Source of the DNA: JBKHXU01 sp046565865 | Lineage (GTDB): Bacteria > Pseudomonadota > Gammaproteobacteria > Acidiferrobacterales > Sulfurifustaceae | Assembly (NCBI GenBank): GCA_046565865.1 | Contig: JBKHXU010000171.1 | Span: 1 to 26,662 of the forward strand | Direction: 5' to 3' | Length of the DNA: 26,662 bases | Shown: in pieces, positions 8,218 to 16,637 of the stretch | Numbering within the stretch: the stretch's first letter is position 1 | Layout: every line of letters starts with the position of its first letter | Program-made: the position numbers and the translations under genes | Notes under the pieces: generated by a model | Told to the model about the DNA's origin: nothing | Database searches by the model: none | What the model saw: the letters and a program-made list of their open reading frames with translations, nothing else

Positions 8218-8301
8218 GGCCAAATGCCGTAGCGTCCACGGTGTACGCGCTTCGTAGCGGGACCCGTCGATCGTAACACAACGCTTCTCGGGCGGAGGAC
8301 G

Positions 8302-8326
8302 AAAAACCGGGACGCTAGGGCGTCCC
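8302..8326 (-). terminator. Rho-independent terminator after the TVP38/TMEM64 gene
   Basis: On the minus strand, a 7-bp perfect stem (GGGACGC / GCGTCCC, 8309-8315 with 8320-8326) and four-base loop are followed by GGTTTTTC. It lies 15 bases after the stop of the 8341-9072 gene, in the right direction to end that transcript before the dehydrogenase gene. Confidence 0.72.
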
Positions 8327-8340
8327 TGCTTTCGATGTGT

Positions 8341-9072
8341 CTACGCGCGTGCGGCCGAGCGCTTCGCCTTTGGCGCGAAGAAATATTCTTTCGCCACCAG
8401 ACCGGCGATGCCGAGCACGCCAATGATGCTCAGCGAAATGATAATGGGGGCGGAAATCGCGTCCCCGGGGGAGTTGATGGTTTCGAGCTTCTCGCCCATC
8501 TGCGCCCAGACGAAACTTATCGGCACCATGCCCAACACGGTGCCGGCCATGTACGACGGCAGTGGAATCTTGGTGAACGCCGCCCCCAGGTTCACCAGCC
8601 AGAACGGCAACACCGGCACGACCCGCAGGAACGCCACGTATAGCAAGCCGTTGCGACAGAAACCTTCGTTCAGTGCGTGTAAGCGGCCGACAGTGTGCTT
8701 GCGGCGTTTGAAAAAATCGGTGAACACGTACCGCGCCGCGATGAGCAACAGTGTCGCCCCGAGCGCGCCGCCGACGACGATCACCGCGGCCCCAAGCCAG
8801 CGTCCAAACAGTAACCCCGCCAATAGCGAAAGAATGCTCGCGATCGGCAGGCTGAACGCCGTGGACATCATGTATATGCCAACCGCCGCGACGAGCGTTA
8901 CCGCGAAGTGCGCGTCTTTGTAACCGATAAGACTCTCCCGGCTTTCCTTGATGGCGTCGAAGCTCAGGTATTCGTGGCCGCCTAACAGGAAAAAAAGCAG
9001 CAGCGCCAACGCAAAGAGCCCGATCAGACCGAATTTGAGAAACTTGGTGAGGTCGCGTTTTGATTTAGGCAT
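8341..9072 (-). CDS. TVP38/TMEM64 (SNARE-associated/DedA-like) membrane protein
   Basis: The 243-residue polytopic inner-membrane protein belongs to the PF09335 family, whose members are thought to act in lipid scrambling or membrane homeostasis. An N-terminal helix (FLKFGLIGLFALALLLFFLL) is followed by the typical SLPIASILSLLAGLLFGRW and GGALGATLLLIAARYVF reentrant region. Then comes LLYVAFLRVVPVLPFWLVNL, the conserved R-x-x-P-x-x-P-F-x-x-x-N segment, followed by IPLPSYMAGTVLGMVPISFV and a final helix IIISLSIIGVLGIAGLVA. The basic tail ends in KAKRSAARA. ATG 9072 is chosen over TTG 9114, since the longer form adds a 14-residue polar leader; neither has a clear Shine-Dalgarno. The gene is followed by a hairpin terminator. 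Confidence 0.92.
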   Translation of the reverse strand: MPKSKRDLTKFLKFGLIGLFALALLLFFLLGGHEYLSFDAIKESRESLIGYKDAHFAVTLVAAVGIYMMSTAFSLPIASILSLLAGLLFGRWLGAAVIVVGGALGATLLLIAARYVFTDFFKRRKHTVGRLHALNEGFCRNGLLYVAFLRVVPVLPFWLVNLGAAFTKIPLPSYMAGTVLGMVPISFVWAQMGEKLETINSPGDAISAPIIISLSIIGVLGIAGLVAKEYFFAPKAKRSAARA

Positions 9073-9255
9073 GAGACAGAGGCGTGCGATGTGATTCCGC
9101 AGTCTATGTCCCAAGTAGACAAATTAAACAGCCGTTGGACGATGCGCCAAGGGATACCCCCGGTTTTGCTGGCCGGCCCAGCGGTGAGGAAATCGGACCA
9201 ACCTGTGCGGGTATAGCGCTGGCACGACAATTCTCCGGTGTTCGCCGGTGAGGGA

Positions 9256-11613
9256 TTAGGGTCTGTCGAGCAGCGACAGCATGTCGAGCTGGCGGTTGTC
9301 GCCGATCACGCGCTCGAAATCGAGTCCGAGCGTCGTCAGTACCGGCTCGGCGACGGCCTTGATTTGCTTTTCCACGTAGTGCTCGCGGTCAAGCGGGTGT
9401 TGGATGTTATCGACCGGTTCGGGTCCGGCGGTGGTGATCACGTACTGGATCAATCGGCCGGTGGGCTGCGCGGATTTACGCGCGGCGACGACGTGCGGCG
9501 GGGTGGTCGCGGTGTAGTCGTCCGCGTGCTTGCGCAGGTTTTTGCGGTAGACCAATGCCTCATCCAGCTCGCCGCACCGAAGCTTCTGCACCACTTCGAC
9601 CAGGTAGGCGTCGACCGACTGATCGGTGAATAGCCGCTGATATAGCTCACGCTGCACCTGCTTGGCGAGCGCGGTCCAATCGCGGCGCACGACTTCCATG
9701 CCGACGAATTCCACCTCGTCAGTGCCGCTGCCATGCACGACCCCGGCGTAGCGCTTGCGCGCCCCGCCGGTACCATGGCGCACGCGCGGGAGGAACAGTT
9801 TGCGATACAGCTTTTCGAACTCGAGTTCGAGGCGGCTGGTGACATCCCAGCGCTCCTTAATATGGTGCGCAAGTTCCTCCGTCAGTGTCGCGGCCAGACC
9901 GGGACCGGCGGCCTTCGCCGCGTCGGCATCGCCCGCACCGGCGCTGACGAAGAGGCTGTCCGTGTCGCCGTAGAGCACGCGATATCCTCGCTGCTCAAAC
10001 CAGTCTTTGGACCACAGCAGCAGCTCGCGGCCGCTGCCGGTGATGCTGTTGGCGACCGCGGCGTTGTGGAACCGGCACGCCGGCGTACCGAGTACGCCGT
10101 AAAACGAGTTCATCAGAATCTTGATCGCGTTGGACGCCACCTGGTCGCCAGCCTTTTTCGCCGCCTCGCGTTGCGGGAACAGCGCATCCAGCATCTGCGG
10201 CAGGATCGCCGGCGCGCGCCGAAACGCGGCGCCGGGGGTGCGGATGACGTCGGCGTCCGGCGCCGGTTCGGCGACGTAGGCCAAAGGATCGATATTGAAG
10301 GTCCGAATGATGCTCGGGTACAGGCTCTTGAAATCGAACACCCACACATTGCGATGCAGCCCCGTCACCGGCTCCAGCACGTGCCCGCCGTGTTGCGCGG
10401 CGTGCACGCTCGAATCGTCCGAGCGTACGCTCGGCGCGACCACGCGCCGGCGTTCAAGCTCGGTCAGGTACAAAAAGTCGAACGAGGCGATGCTCGCCGC
10501 CACGCGATCCGGCGTCATCCCGGTTAGCGCGCTGCGCGCGAACGCCAGGCGCACCAAATCCAGCTTCAGCACGATCTCGTACGCCAGCCGCGCGTCGGTG
10601 CGCGCGTAGCGCGCGAACGCGCGCAGATCGTGCTCGTAGTTGTGCAGGATCTCGCCGATGCGATCGCGAACATCGCCCGCGACCGCCTTGCCTTCGCCGA
10701 GCACCGTGCGCGCCACGGCGTCGAGCGAATAATCGTCCATGCGCACGAACGCGCCGCGCAGGAGATCGATGCCGTCCAACACCAAGCGGCCCGGGACGCT
10801 CGCGTTGCCGCTGCCGAAGTAGCCCTCGGCCTTGCGGATGCGCAGCGCGCCGGCCTCGCGGCCGAGGTTGAGCGGGTGGCGCAAGCGCGTGGCGATCTTT
10901 TGCAGCACGCTCAAGTCGAAGTCGACGATGTTCCAGCCGGTAAACACATCGGGGTCGAGGCGGCGTACGCGCTCGGTGAAGACATCGAGCGCCGCGAGCT
11001 CGTCGCGACAACGGATGGATTTTTCCGGCAGCGGCCGGTCGCGGTCGTCGACGATGAGCACTTCATCGACATCCGGCCCATACAGCGAGATCGCGAGCAG
11101 GCGCTCGCCCTTGGCGTCGGTTTCGATGTCGAATGCCAACACGCGCGGCTCGATACGAACCGGCGCCGGGCGGAGCAGGGGATCGTCGAACACCCAGGTA
11201 ATGCCGTCGCCCGGCACGGCGTCACCCTCGATCTCGCATCCGCCCTTGATGCCGCGTTCGATGAGATAACGCACGGCGAAGCGCACGTCCGCTTCGAAAG
11301 TCTCGATTCCCGCGCCCTGCAACCGATCGCGCAGCGGCGGTACGTCGGTGGGCGTGTCGACCTCGATGCGCGCGACCGCAACGCCGGCGAAGTTGCGCCG
11401 GTCCGTCGGCTGCGGCGTCGGTGCGCCGAGCGCCTGCGCCGCGGGCGCCGCATCGGCGCGGATGTAGAAATGCGGGCGCTGGCGAAAGTCTCGTAGCAGA
11501 AAGGTGTTGCCGTCGTCGAGCCGACCGTAGAGATGCACGACCGGCACGCGGCGCGCGTCGGCTAGCGTCTGCACTCGATAACTTGCCTGCAAGATGAAAC
11601 CGCGGACCACCAT
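9256..11613 (-). CDS. polB: DNA polymerase II (family B)
   Basis: This 785-residue family B polymerase matches the length of E. coli Pol II (783), a damage-tolerance and repair polymerase with 3'-5' proofreading. The exonuclease domain shows LAFDIET (Exo I), VFTGWNIVDFDL (Exo II) and YARTDARLAYEI (Exo III). The polymerase motifs are all present: VFDFKSLYPSIIRTFNI at about residue 425, KILMNSFYGVLG at about 497 and YGDTDSLFVS at about 545, so it is probably active. The C-terminal thumb contains KRYAGVVHG and a Tyr-rich YQRLFTDQSV segment. ATG 11613 is chosen over TTG 11631. It follows the MFS/spermidine synthase-like gene after 45 bases, so read-through is possible. In E. coli polB is SOS-controlled, but I saw no LexA box upstream here. 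Confidence 0.96.
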   Translation of the reverse strand: MVVRGFILQASYRVQTLADARRVPVVHLYGRLDDGNTFLLRDFRQRPHFYIRADAAPAAQALGAPTPQPTDRRNFAGVAVARIEVDTPTDVPPLRDRLQGAGIETFEADVRFAVRYLIERGIKGGCEIEGDAVPGDGITWVFDDPLLRPAPVRIEPRVLAFDIETDAKGERLLAISLYGPDVDEVLIVDDRDRPLPEKSIRCRDELAALDVFTERVRRLDPDVFTGWNIVDFDLSVLQKIATRLRHPLNLGREAGALRIRKAEGYFGSGNASVPGRLVLDGIDLLRGAFVRMDDYSLDAVARTVLGEGKAVAGDVRDRIGEILHNYEHDLRAFARYARTDARLAYEIVLKLDLVRLAFARSALTGMTPDRVAASIASFDFLYLTELERRRVVAPSVRSDDSSVHAAQHGGHVLEPVTGLHRNVWVFDFKSLYPSIIRTFNIDPLAYVAEPAPDADVIRTPGAAFRRAPAILPQMLDALFPQREAAKKAGDQVASNAIKILMNSFYGVLGTPACRFHNAAVANSITGSGRELLLWSKDWFEQRGYRVLYGDTDSLFVSAGAGDADAAKAAGPGLAATLTEELAHHIKERWDVTSRLELEFEKLYRKLFLPRVRHGTGGARKRYAGVVHGSGTDEVEFVGMEVVRRDWTALAKQVQRELYQRLFTDQSVDAYLVEVVQKLRCGELDEALVYRKNLRKHADDYTATTPPHVVAARKSAQPTGRLIQYVITTAGPEPVDNIQHPLDREHYVEKQIKAVAEPVLTTLGLDFERVIGDNRQLDMLSLLDRP

Positions 11614-11658
11614 GCGCGCATTTTGCGCCAATCGCGCGACGGCCGCGATCGGCGCGGT

Positions 11659-14013
11659 TCAGCGTCCCGGATCCAGCGCGGTAGCCGCCGCTTCGAGGGC
11701 CGCGGGCGACGCCGCGCGCGCGGGCGACTGCGGCGGCCGAATGAGAGTGAGCAGGTTGGTGTAGTCGTCGCGCCAGCGCACCGCGCGCAAGTCAGGTGGC
11801 CGCACCGAAGGCGCGACTGGCAGCGTCTCGGCGCGGTGTGCGAGCAGCGCCCAAACGCTGCCGCTGTCGGCATCCGTATCTGCGTGCTCCACGAGCGCGA
11901 GGGTCAAGCCGTGCGCCTCGGCGAGCCCCCATACCAGCGGTCGCAGGTCGAGAAAGCGGTTGCTGATGTGCAGTGCGAGCAAGCCGTGCTCGGGCGCAAG
12001 CCGCGCGAGGTAGAGCGCGATTGCCTCGGTCGTCAGCAGGTGCGCCGGTATCGAGCCGCTGTTGAACGCGTCGAGCACCAGCACGTCGAAGCGCTGCAAC
12101 CCCCGACCGCGTTCGCGGTCGAGCGACAGGCGCGCGTCACCCGGCACGACGTCGATGGTCGCGCGGCTGTCGCGCAGGTAGGTGAAAACGCGACCCGGCG
12201 CCTGCGACAGGCGCGTCACTGCCGGATTGATCTCGTAGAAACGAAACACGTCGCCGTCGCGACCGTAGGCCGCGAGCGTACCGGTTCCGAGCCCAACCAC
12301 GCCGACATGCATCGGCTCGCCGGCGCGGCGCAGCGGGTGCGCGTCGAGCGCCTGGCCGATGCCGCTCTCGCGCGCGTAGTAACCGTGCGGCTCGGGTTCG
12401 GCGCCCGGCGCGAGACGTTGCCAGCCGTGGACGGTGAGCCCGTGACGCAGCTTGAGCCATCCGGTGCCGTCGGCGTCGATAACCGGGAACGCCTCGACGA
12501 TGCCGAAGAAATTTCGCGCCTTCGCGATTGGGTGCTCGGTCGACGCGTACATCGGCGCGAGCTGCGCGATTCCGAAAACTGCCACCGCGGCGGCGACAGC
12601 GAGCGCGCGACCCGGTCGATGTGTGCCGCGCCCGACGAGCGCCATCGCATCGCCGCCGACGCGTGCTGTCGTCCGCTGTAGCACGTATGCCGTGGCGGCG
12701 GCGAGGGCGAGCGTCGCCAGTATGCCGTACGTCCAAGGCGCCACCACGATGCGGGCTAAGGCCTGCCACTGATCGGCGAACGCGAACACGCACACCATGC
12801 CCGCGCTAAACAGCGTGAGCAAGGCCGGCGTGCCGGTACCCCGGTACAGTACCGAGGACCGATCGCGCCACAATACGATGAGCGCCAGCGCGGCGCACAC
12901 CCATAGACCCAGCGACAACTCCCAGTACGCGGGGAACACGCGTGGCGCAACGAGCCCGACGAACAGACCGCCCGCCGCACCGCCGGCCGTGATCGTGAGA
13001 TAGAACGCGGTGGCGTAATGCGGCGCGGGCTTGAGCCGCGCCAGCTCCCCGTGCAACACCATGCAGGCGATGTAAAGTCCGCCGCTGTAGAGCAGGACCT
13101 GCGACCACAACGTCGCGCTGACGCTGTATTCGAGCGTGAGTGTGACCAGCCCGAGCGCCGGTACCAGGGCGGCGAGGTAGACGTTTCGCGGGTACCAGCG
13201 CTCGCCGGCAAAACTCAAGATGAACGACGCGAGATATAGCGACAGCGGCAGCACCCAGATGAGCGGCACGACCGCGATCTCTTGCGAGAGCTGGTTGGTA
13301 ATGGCGAGCAACAGCACCGAGGCGCAGGTGGGCAGCGCGAACCATAAAGTTCGCTCGCCACGTGTCGGTGCTCGGCTCGCGGTCGCTCCGTGACCGACTG
13401 CTGTGAGGCTACGTATGCGGCGCGCGCGCCAGGCGAGCGCGGCGATGCCGATCGTGAACGCCAAAAAAGCGAGCCACCACACGTGTGCCTGCCAGCGCAG
13501 CGGCAGCAATGGTTCGACCACAAACGGATACGTCAGCAATCCGAGCAACGATCCCAGGTTGGACAGCGCGTACAACCGATAGGGTGCGCGACGGCGCTCG
13601 CCTCCGTACCAGTGCTGCACCAGCGGCGTGGTTGCCGCCAGTGCGAAAAACGGCGCGCCGACCGCGAGCGCGAGCCGCGCCGTGAGATGCCACACGGGAT
13701 CCTCATCGCCCAGCGGCTTCCAGGTGTCCGCCGGTAACAGCGGCGTGCCCCAGGCGAGGGCGGTCGCGGCCAGCGCGGCGAGTGCGGCCGCGATCACCGC
13801 TAAATGCAGCCGCGCCTGCCAGCGCGCGGGCAGGCGCGTAAGGCCGTGCGCGTACGCGTATCCGAGGAGCAATGTGATCTGAAAGAAGAGCAGGCACGCG
13901 GTCCAGACCGCTGGCACGCCGCCGTACCACGGCAGCAACCACTTCGCGAGCAGCGTCTGCACCTGGAACAACAGGAAGGCGCTGAGGAAGACGGTAAAGG
14001 CGTAGAGTGCCAT
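11659..14013 (-). CDS. Fused MFS-transporter / spermidine synthase-like membrane protein
   Basis: The 784-residue protein has an N-terminal membrane part (about residues 1-480) with a dozen or more hydrophobic segments, such as FTVFLSAFLLFQVQTLLAKW, AVWTACLLFFQITLLLGYAY, RLALAVGAPFFALAATTPLV and YALSNLGSLLGLLTYPFVVE. FQVQTLLAKW and NLGSLLGLL are typical of this fused family. The C-terminal part (about 530-784) is a Rossmann aminopropyltransferase-like fold: VGLGTGTLAAYG, FRFYEINPAV, VVPGDARLSL and DVLVLDAFNSGSIPAHLLT. Whether it makes polyamines is doubtful; the family is of unknown function. GAGGA, six bases before the ATG at 14013, supports this start. It sits between the NamZ-type gene (73 bases upstream) and polB. 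Confidence 0.9.
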   Translation of the reverse strand: MALYAFTVFLSAFLLFQVQTLLAKWLLPWYGGVPAVWTACLLFFQITLLLGYAYAHGLTRLPARWQARLHLAVIAAALAALAATALAWGTPLLPADTWKPLGDEDPVWHLTARLALAVGAPFFALAATTPLVQHWYGGERRRAPYRLYALSNLGSLLGLLTYPFVVEPLLPLRWQAHVWWLAFLAFTIGIAALAWRARRIRSLTAVGHGATASRAPTRGERTLWFALPTCASVLLLAITNQLSQEIAVVPLIWVLPLSLYLASFILSFAGERWYPRNVYLAALVPALGLVTLTLEYSVSATLWSQVLLYSGGLYIACMVLHGELARLKPAPHYATAFYLTITAGGAAGGLFVGLVAPRVFPAYWELSLGLWVCAALALIVLWRDRSSVLYRGTGTPALLTLFSAGMVCVFAFADQWQALARIVVAPWTYGILATLALAAATAYVLQRTTARVGGDAMALVGRGTHRPGRALAVAAAVAVFGIAQLAPMYASTEHPIAKARNFFGIVEAFPVIDADGTGWLKLRHGLTVHGWQRLAPGAEPEPHGYYARESGIGQALDAHPLRRAGEPMHVGVVGLGTGTLAAYGRDGDVFRFYEINPAVTRLSQAPGRVFTYLRDSRATIDVVPGDARLSLDRERGRGLQRFDVLVLDAFNSGSIPAHLLTTEAIALYLARLAPEHGLLALHISNRFLDLRPLVWGLAEAHGLTLALVEHADTDADSGSVWALLAHRAETLPVAPSVRPPDLRAVRWRDDYTNLLTLIRPPQSPARAASPAALEAAATALDPGR

Positions 14014-14019
14014 GGGGCA

Positions 14020-14024
14020 TCCTC
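14020..14024 (-). promoter_or_regulatory. Ribosome binding site of the MFS/spermidine synthase-like gene
   Basis: GAGGA on the minus strand lies six bases before ATG 14013. Confidence 0.55.
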
Positions 14025-14086
14025 GAACCGGCGAACGCCATCATATTATGGGCCGACGCACCCGCGAACAGCCCGTCGGTGTCGCG

Positions 14087-15292
14087 TCAGCGATACAGCA
14101 GCACCGCCTCGCGTTCCGTGCGCCAGGCGTGTTCGTCCGGCTGGGTGAGGGCGTCGAGATCGGCGGGGTTGGCCGTATTGTCGTCGACCCATTCGCGCAG
14201 CAACTCGCTGCCATTGATGACATCGATGGCAAGGCGGTCGCGCTCGTATTCGTATGGGAAATTACGCCACAGCGGATAGTCGGGGCGCAGTTTACGCAAC
14301 GCCTTGAACGCCAGCGCCTGCAAGCGCCATGGGCGAAATGCCACATGGTCGTAGCTCGGGTCTTCGACGTGGATTTGCACGCCGGCGCAAAGTTTGTCGG
14401 CGTGTTTGTGAAACGTCGGCTCGAACCAGCAGTCGCGCAGGCGACAGCCCTGCATCCACCACGGCGCCAATGTCTGCATCGTCGCAATCAAACGCCGCGG
14501 CTCGATATCCGGGGCGCCGAAAAGTTCTAGCGGACGCGTGGTGCCGCGGCCCTCCGACAACGTCGTGCCTTCGAGCATCACCGTGCCGGGGTAACAGCGG
14601 GCCATCCATAGATTGGGCGCGTTGGGGCTGGGGTTGACCCAGGCGCGCTCGCCGAGCGGCCAACCGTATCCGGGCGCGCTGCTAGGTCGCCAGCCTTCCA
14701 TCGTCACGACCTCGCATTCGACGTCGAGGCGCAACGTTTTTACAAACCACTTCGCGAGTTCGCCGAGCGTGAGCCCATGGCGCATCGGCAGCGCGCCGGC
14801 GCCGACGAAGCTCTCCCAACCGGGGCGCAAGGTCAGGCCTTCGATCGGTCGCCCCACGGGATTCGGGCGGTCGAGCACCCAGACGGTTTTGCGGTGTTGC
14901 GCCGCCGCTTCCAGCATGTAGCGCAATGTTGTGATGAACGTATAGATGCGGCAGCCGAGGTCTTGCAGATCGACCAGCAGCACGTCGAACGTGTCCAGCA
15001 TCGCCGGCGTCGGCCGCCGTACCTTGCCGTAGAGACTGAACACCGGAATGCGATGCACCGGATCGGTATAGTCCGGCGACTCGATCATGTTGTCCTGCTT
15101 GTCGCCGCGCAGCCCGTGCTGCGGGCCGAAGGCCGCGGTCAGTTTGATCTCCGGCAATGTCGCCAGCGCGTCGAGTGAGTGCGACAGATCGCGCGTCACC
15201 GACGCCGGGTGCGCGAGCAGGGCGACGCGCTTGCCCGCCAGCGGCTGGCGCAGGCGCGGTTCCTCTAGCAGGCGATCAATGCCGAACTTCAT
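14087..15292 (-). CDS. DUF1343 protein, NamZ-like exo-beta-N-acetylmuramidase (GH171)
   Basis: The 401-residue protein belongs to the DUF1343 family. Its characterised Bacillus member NamZ removes terminal MurNAc from peptidoglycan fragments. Visible family segments include GKRVALLAHPASV, AFGPQHGLRGDKQDNM, PVFSLYGKVRRPTPAML, DVLLVDLQDLGCRIYTFITT, VLDRPNPVGRPIEGL, PMRHGLTLGELAKWF, ERAWVNPSPNAPNL and GTTLSEGRGTTRPLELFGAP. They span the Rossmann-like and auxiliary domains. No signal peptide is seen from ATG 15292, so cytoplasmic amino-sugar recycling is more likely than secretion (inference). An upstream GTG/TTG at 15388 would add 32 unconserved residues inside the preceding gene. The chosen ATG overlaps the end of the DOMON-like gene by 17 bases, a sign of translational coupling. 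Confidence 0.93.
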   Translation of the reverse strand: MKFGIDRLLEEPRLRQPLAGKRVALLAHPASVTRDLSHSLDALATLPEIKLTAAFGPQHGLRGDKQDNMIESPDYTDPVHRIPVFSLYGKVRRPTPAMLDTFDVLLVDLQDLGCRIYTFITTLRYMLEAAAQHRKTVWVLDRPNPVGRPIEGLTLRPGWESFVGAGALPMRHGLTLGELAKWFVKTLRLDVECEVVTMEGWRPSSAPGYGWPLGERAWVNPSPNAPNLWMARCYPGTVMLEGTTLSEGRGTTRPLELFGAPDIEPRRLIATMQTLAPWWMQGCRLRDCWFEPTFHKHADKLCAGVQIHVEDPSYDHVAFRPWRLQALAFKALRKLRPDYPLWRNFPYEYERDRLAIDVINGSELLREWVDDNTANPADLDALTQPDEHAWRTEREAVLLYR

Positions 15293-15833
15293 CGAGTGTG
15301 AGTACGAATGCGTCGGGATGATGGAAATCGGGTGTATCGAGCGGATGGCGCAGCGCCCAGTACGATAGCGAACCGCTCGTGTCCTCAACGACCGCGGCGA
15401 GGCCGAGCATCACTTTACCGCTATCGAGCGACAAGCGATCGAGACGGATGACCGCATCGAGCTCTAGCTGACGCTCGCCCCGGCACACCGTGACATGTGG
15501 ATCGAGTTCGGCGGTGCGCACCGGATCCGATGGTATGCGTTCGCGCGTGCGCGCAAACGCATACGCGGCCCATTCGCCCGACGGCGAAAAGTTGAACTCA
15601 TGGTACGCGGTTTGACCCTCTCGCCGCAGAAACGCCTCACAGCAGGTATGGCGCCAAAGGTTGTCCGCGAAGCCGCGCAGCTGGCGCGGTGGTATGCGTA
15701 TGCGGTTAAGGTCTCCCATCAGCAAAAATCTCAGCACCAACGTGCTCGGTGTCCGCTCGATGTGTCCGGCAATCCCATTGAGCGCCGCCGTTGGGAGCGC
15801 CGGATGTGGGATCAGCGTGAACGGCTGTGGCAT
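15276..15833 (-). CDS. DOMON-like (CBM9-like) domain protein
   Basis: The 185-residue protein is a single beta-sandwich domain of the DOMON-like type. It contains LVLRFLLMGDLNRIRIP, GFADNLWRHTCCEAFLRREG, YHEFNFSPSGEWAAYAF and YWALRHPLDTPDFHHPDAF. NLWRHTCCEAF and YHEFNFSPSGEWAAY are the most telling. Related domains bind sugars or haem; here the neighbour, a NamZ-type muramidase, suggests binding of a cell-wall amino sugar (inference). No signal peptide is present. ATG 15833 is preferred; TTG 15851 would add six residues, and neither has a strong Shine-Dalgarno. It is the first gene of a minus-strand run that continues with NamZ, and it diverges from the thioredoxin-like gene. Confidence 0.85.
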   Translation of the reverse strand: MPQPFTLIPHPALPTAALNGIAGHIERTPSTLVLRFLLMGDLNRIRIPPRQLRGFADNLWRHTCCEAFLRREGQTAYHEFNFSPSGEWAAYAFARTRERIPSDPVRTAELDPHVTVCRGERQLELDAVIRLDRLSLDSGKVMLGLAAVVEDTSGSLSYWALRHPLDTPDFHHPDAFVLTLDEVRH

Positions 15834-15972
15834 CGGCGCGAAGCGTACCAAAGTTATCGTCGGCGCGGATAGTTCGATCGGTTTACTTTCAATGGCGGGA
15901 GATCATTTGCGACGGTTCGCGTAGGGTACTGTTTTGTGGTCGCGCTTGCGGCTACGCTTGGAAAACACGTCT

Positions 15973-15977
15973 GGAGG
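15973..15977 (+). promoter_or_regulatory. Ribosome binding site of the thioredoxin-like gene
   Basis: GGAGG lies three bases before ATG 15981. The spacing is short, but it favours this ATG over GTG 15936. Confidence 0.5.
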
Positions 15978-15980
15978 CAT

Positions 15981-16637
15981 ATGGCAGCACATCCCAACAG
16001 GTTTCTGGCGCGGCCGAGCCGGGCCGCGATGGTACGTACCGCCGTGATCGCATTGTTTGCTGGCGCAACGTTGGTATTCGGCTACCGCTATGTTGTCGCC
16101 ACCGGTGTCGAGGAGATGGCGTCGTCCCGGCCGGCACCGGCGTTTACCCATCGGCAACCGGCCGAATGGATCAATTCGGCGCCGCTCGAGCTCGCGGCGT
16201 TGCGTGGGCGCGTGGTGTTGCTGGACGTGTGGACGTTTGACTGCTGGAACTGTTACCGGTCGATTCCCTGGCTCAAGCGGGTCGAACAGAAATATCAGTC
16301 TCAGGGCTTGCAGCTGATCGGCGTGCATACGCCCGAGTTCGACCACGAGCGCGCGCGCGACGCGGTCGAACGCAAAGTGAAGGAATTTGGCATCGCGCAC
16401 CCGGTGATGCTGGACAACGACTATTCGTACTGGAACGCGCTCAACAATCAGTATTGGCCGGCGTATTATTTGATCGATCGGCGCGGCGACATCCGCGCCG
16501 TCTATGTTGGTGAGATGCACAGCGGGCACGCACGTGCGCGCAAGGTCGAGGCGAAGATAGACGAGTTGCTTGGTGAGGCGGCGGCATCGGCGCCATCGCC
16601 TACGTCACCGATTTCCCAGCGCGAGGTTTCGAGATGA
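15981..16637 (+). CDS. Membrane-anchored thioredoxin-like (redoxin/TlpA-type) protein
   Basis: The 218-residue protein has a basic N-terminus and one hydrophobic segment (AVIALFAGATLVFGYRYVV, about residues 20-38), so the thioredoxin fold should face the periplasm. The redox motif is CWNC at residues 88-91 in WTFDCWNCYRSIPWLKR, preceded by LAALRGRVVLLDVW as in redoxins. LIGVHTPEFDHER and the cis-Pro region QYWPAYYLIDRRGDIR complete the fold; this variant resembles the C-terminal domain of DipZ-type proteins. It probably reduces or oxidises protein or cofactor thiols, partner unknown. The C-terminus is a low-complexity Ala/Ser/Pro tail. The stop overlaps the ppnP start by four bases (ATGA), indicating coupling with an apparently unrelated cytoplasmic gene. 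Confidence 0.88.
   Translation: MAAHPNRFLARPSRAAMVRTAVIALFAGATLVFGYRYVVATGVEEMASSRPAPAFTHRQPAEWINSAPLELAALRGRVVLLDVWTFDCWNCYRSIPWLKRVEQKYQSQGLQLIGVHTPEFDHERARDAVERKVKEFGIAHPVMLDNDYSYWNALNNQYWPAYYLIDRRGDIRAVYVGEMHSGHARARKVEAKIDELLGEAAASAPSPTSPISQREVSR

Noticed and set aside
7336..8232. 298-residue plus-strand frame opposite the alcohol dehydrogenase
   Set aside because: The minus strand has full zinc and Rossmann motifs and a strong ribosome binding site; the plus frame has no domain.
9073..9255. Direct repeat CCGGTGTTCGCCGGTG near the polB stop as a terminator
   Set aside because: The two halves are direct, not inverted, repeats, so no stem forms, and no T-run follows.
9733..11496. Plus-strand frames of 264 and 288 residues opposite polB
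   Set aside because: Shadow frames; the polymerase motifs on the minus strand explain the sequence.
11623..12681. 352-residue plus-strand frame opposite the MFS/spermidine synthase-like gene
   Set aside because: Arg/Val/Ala-rich antisense with no family resemblance.
14087..15388. Longer start for the NamZ gene at 15388
   Set aside because: The added 32 residues lie wholly inside the preceding gene and lack conservation-like features; ATG 15292 begins at the family's typical N-terminus.
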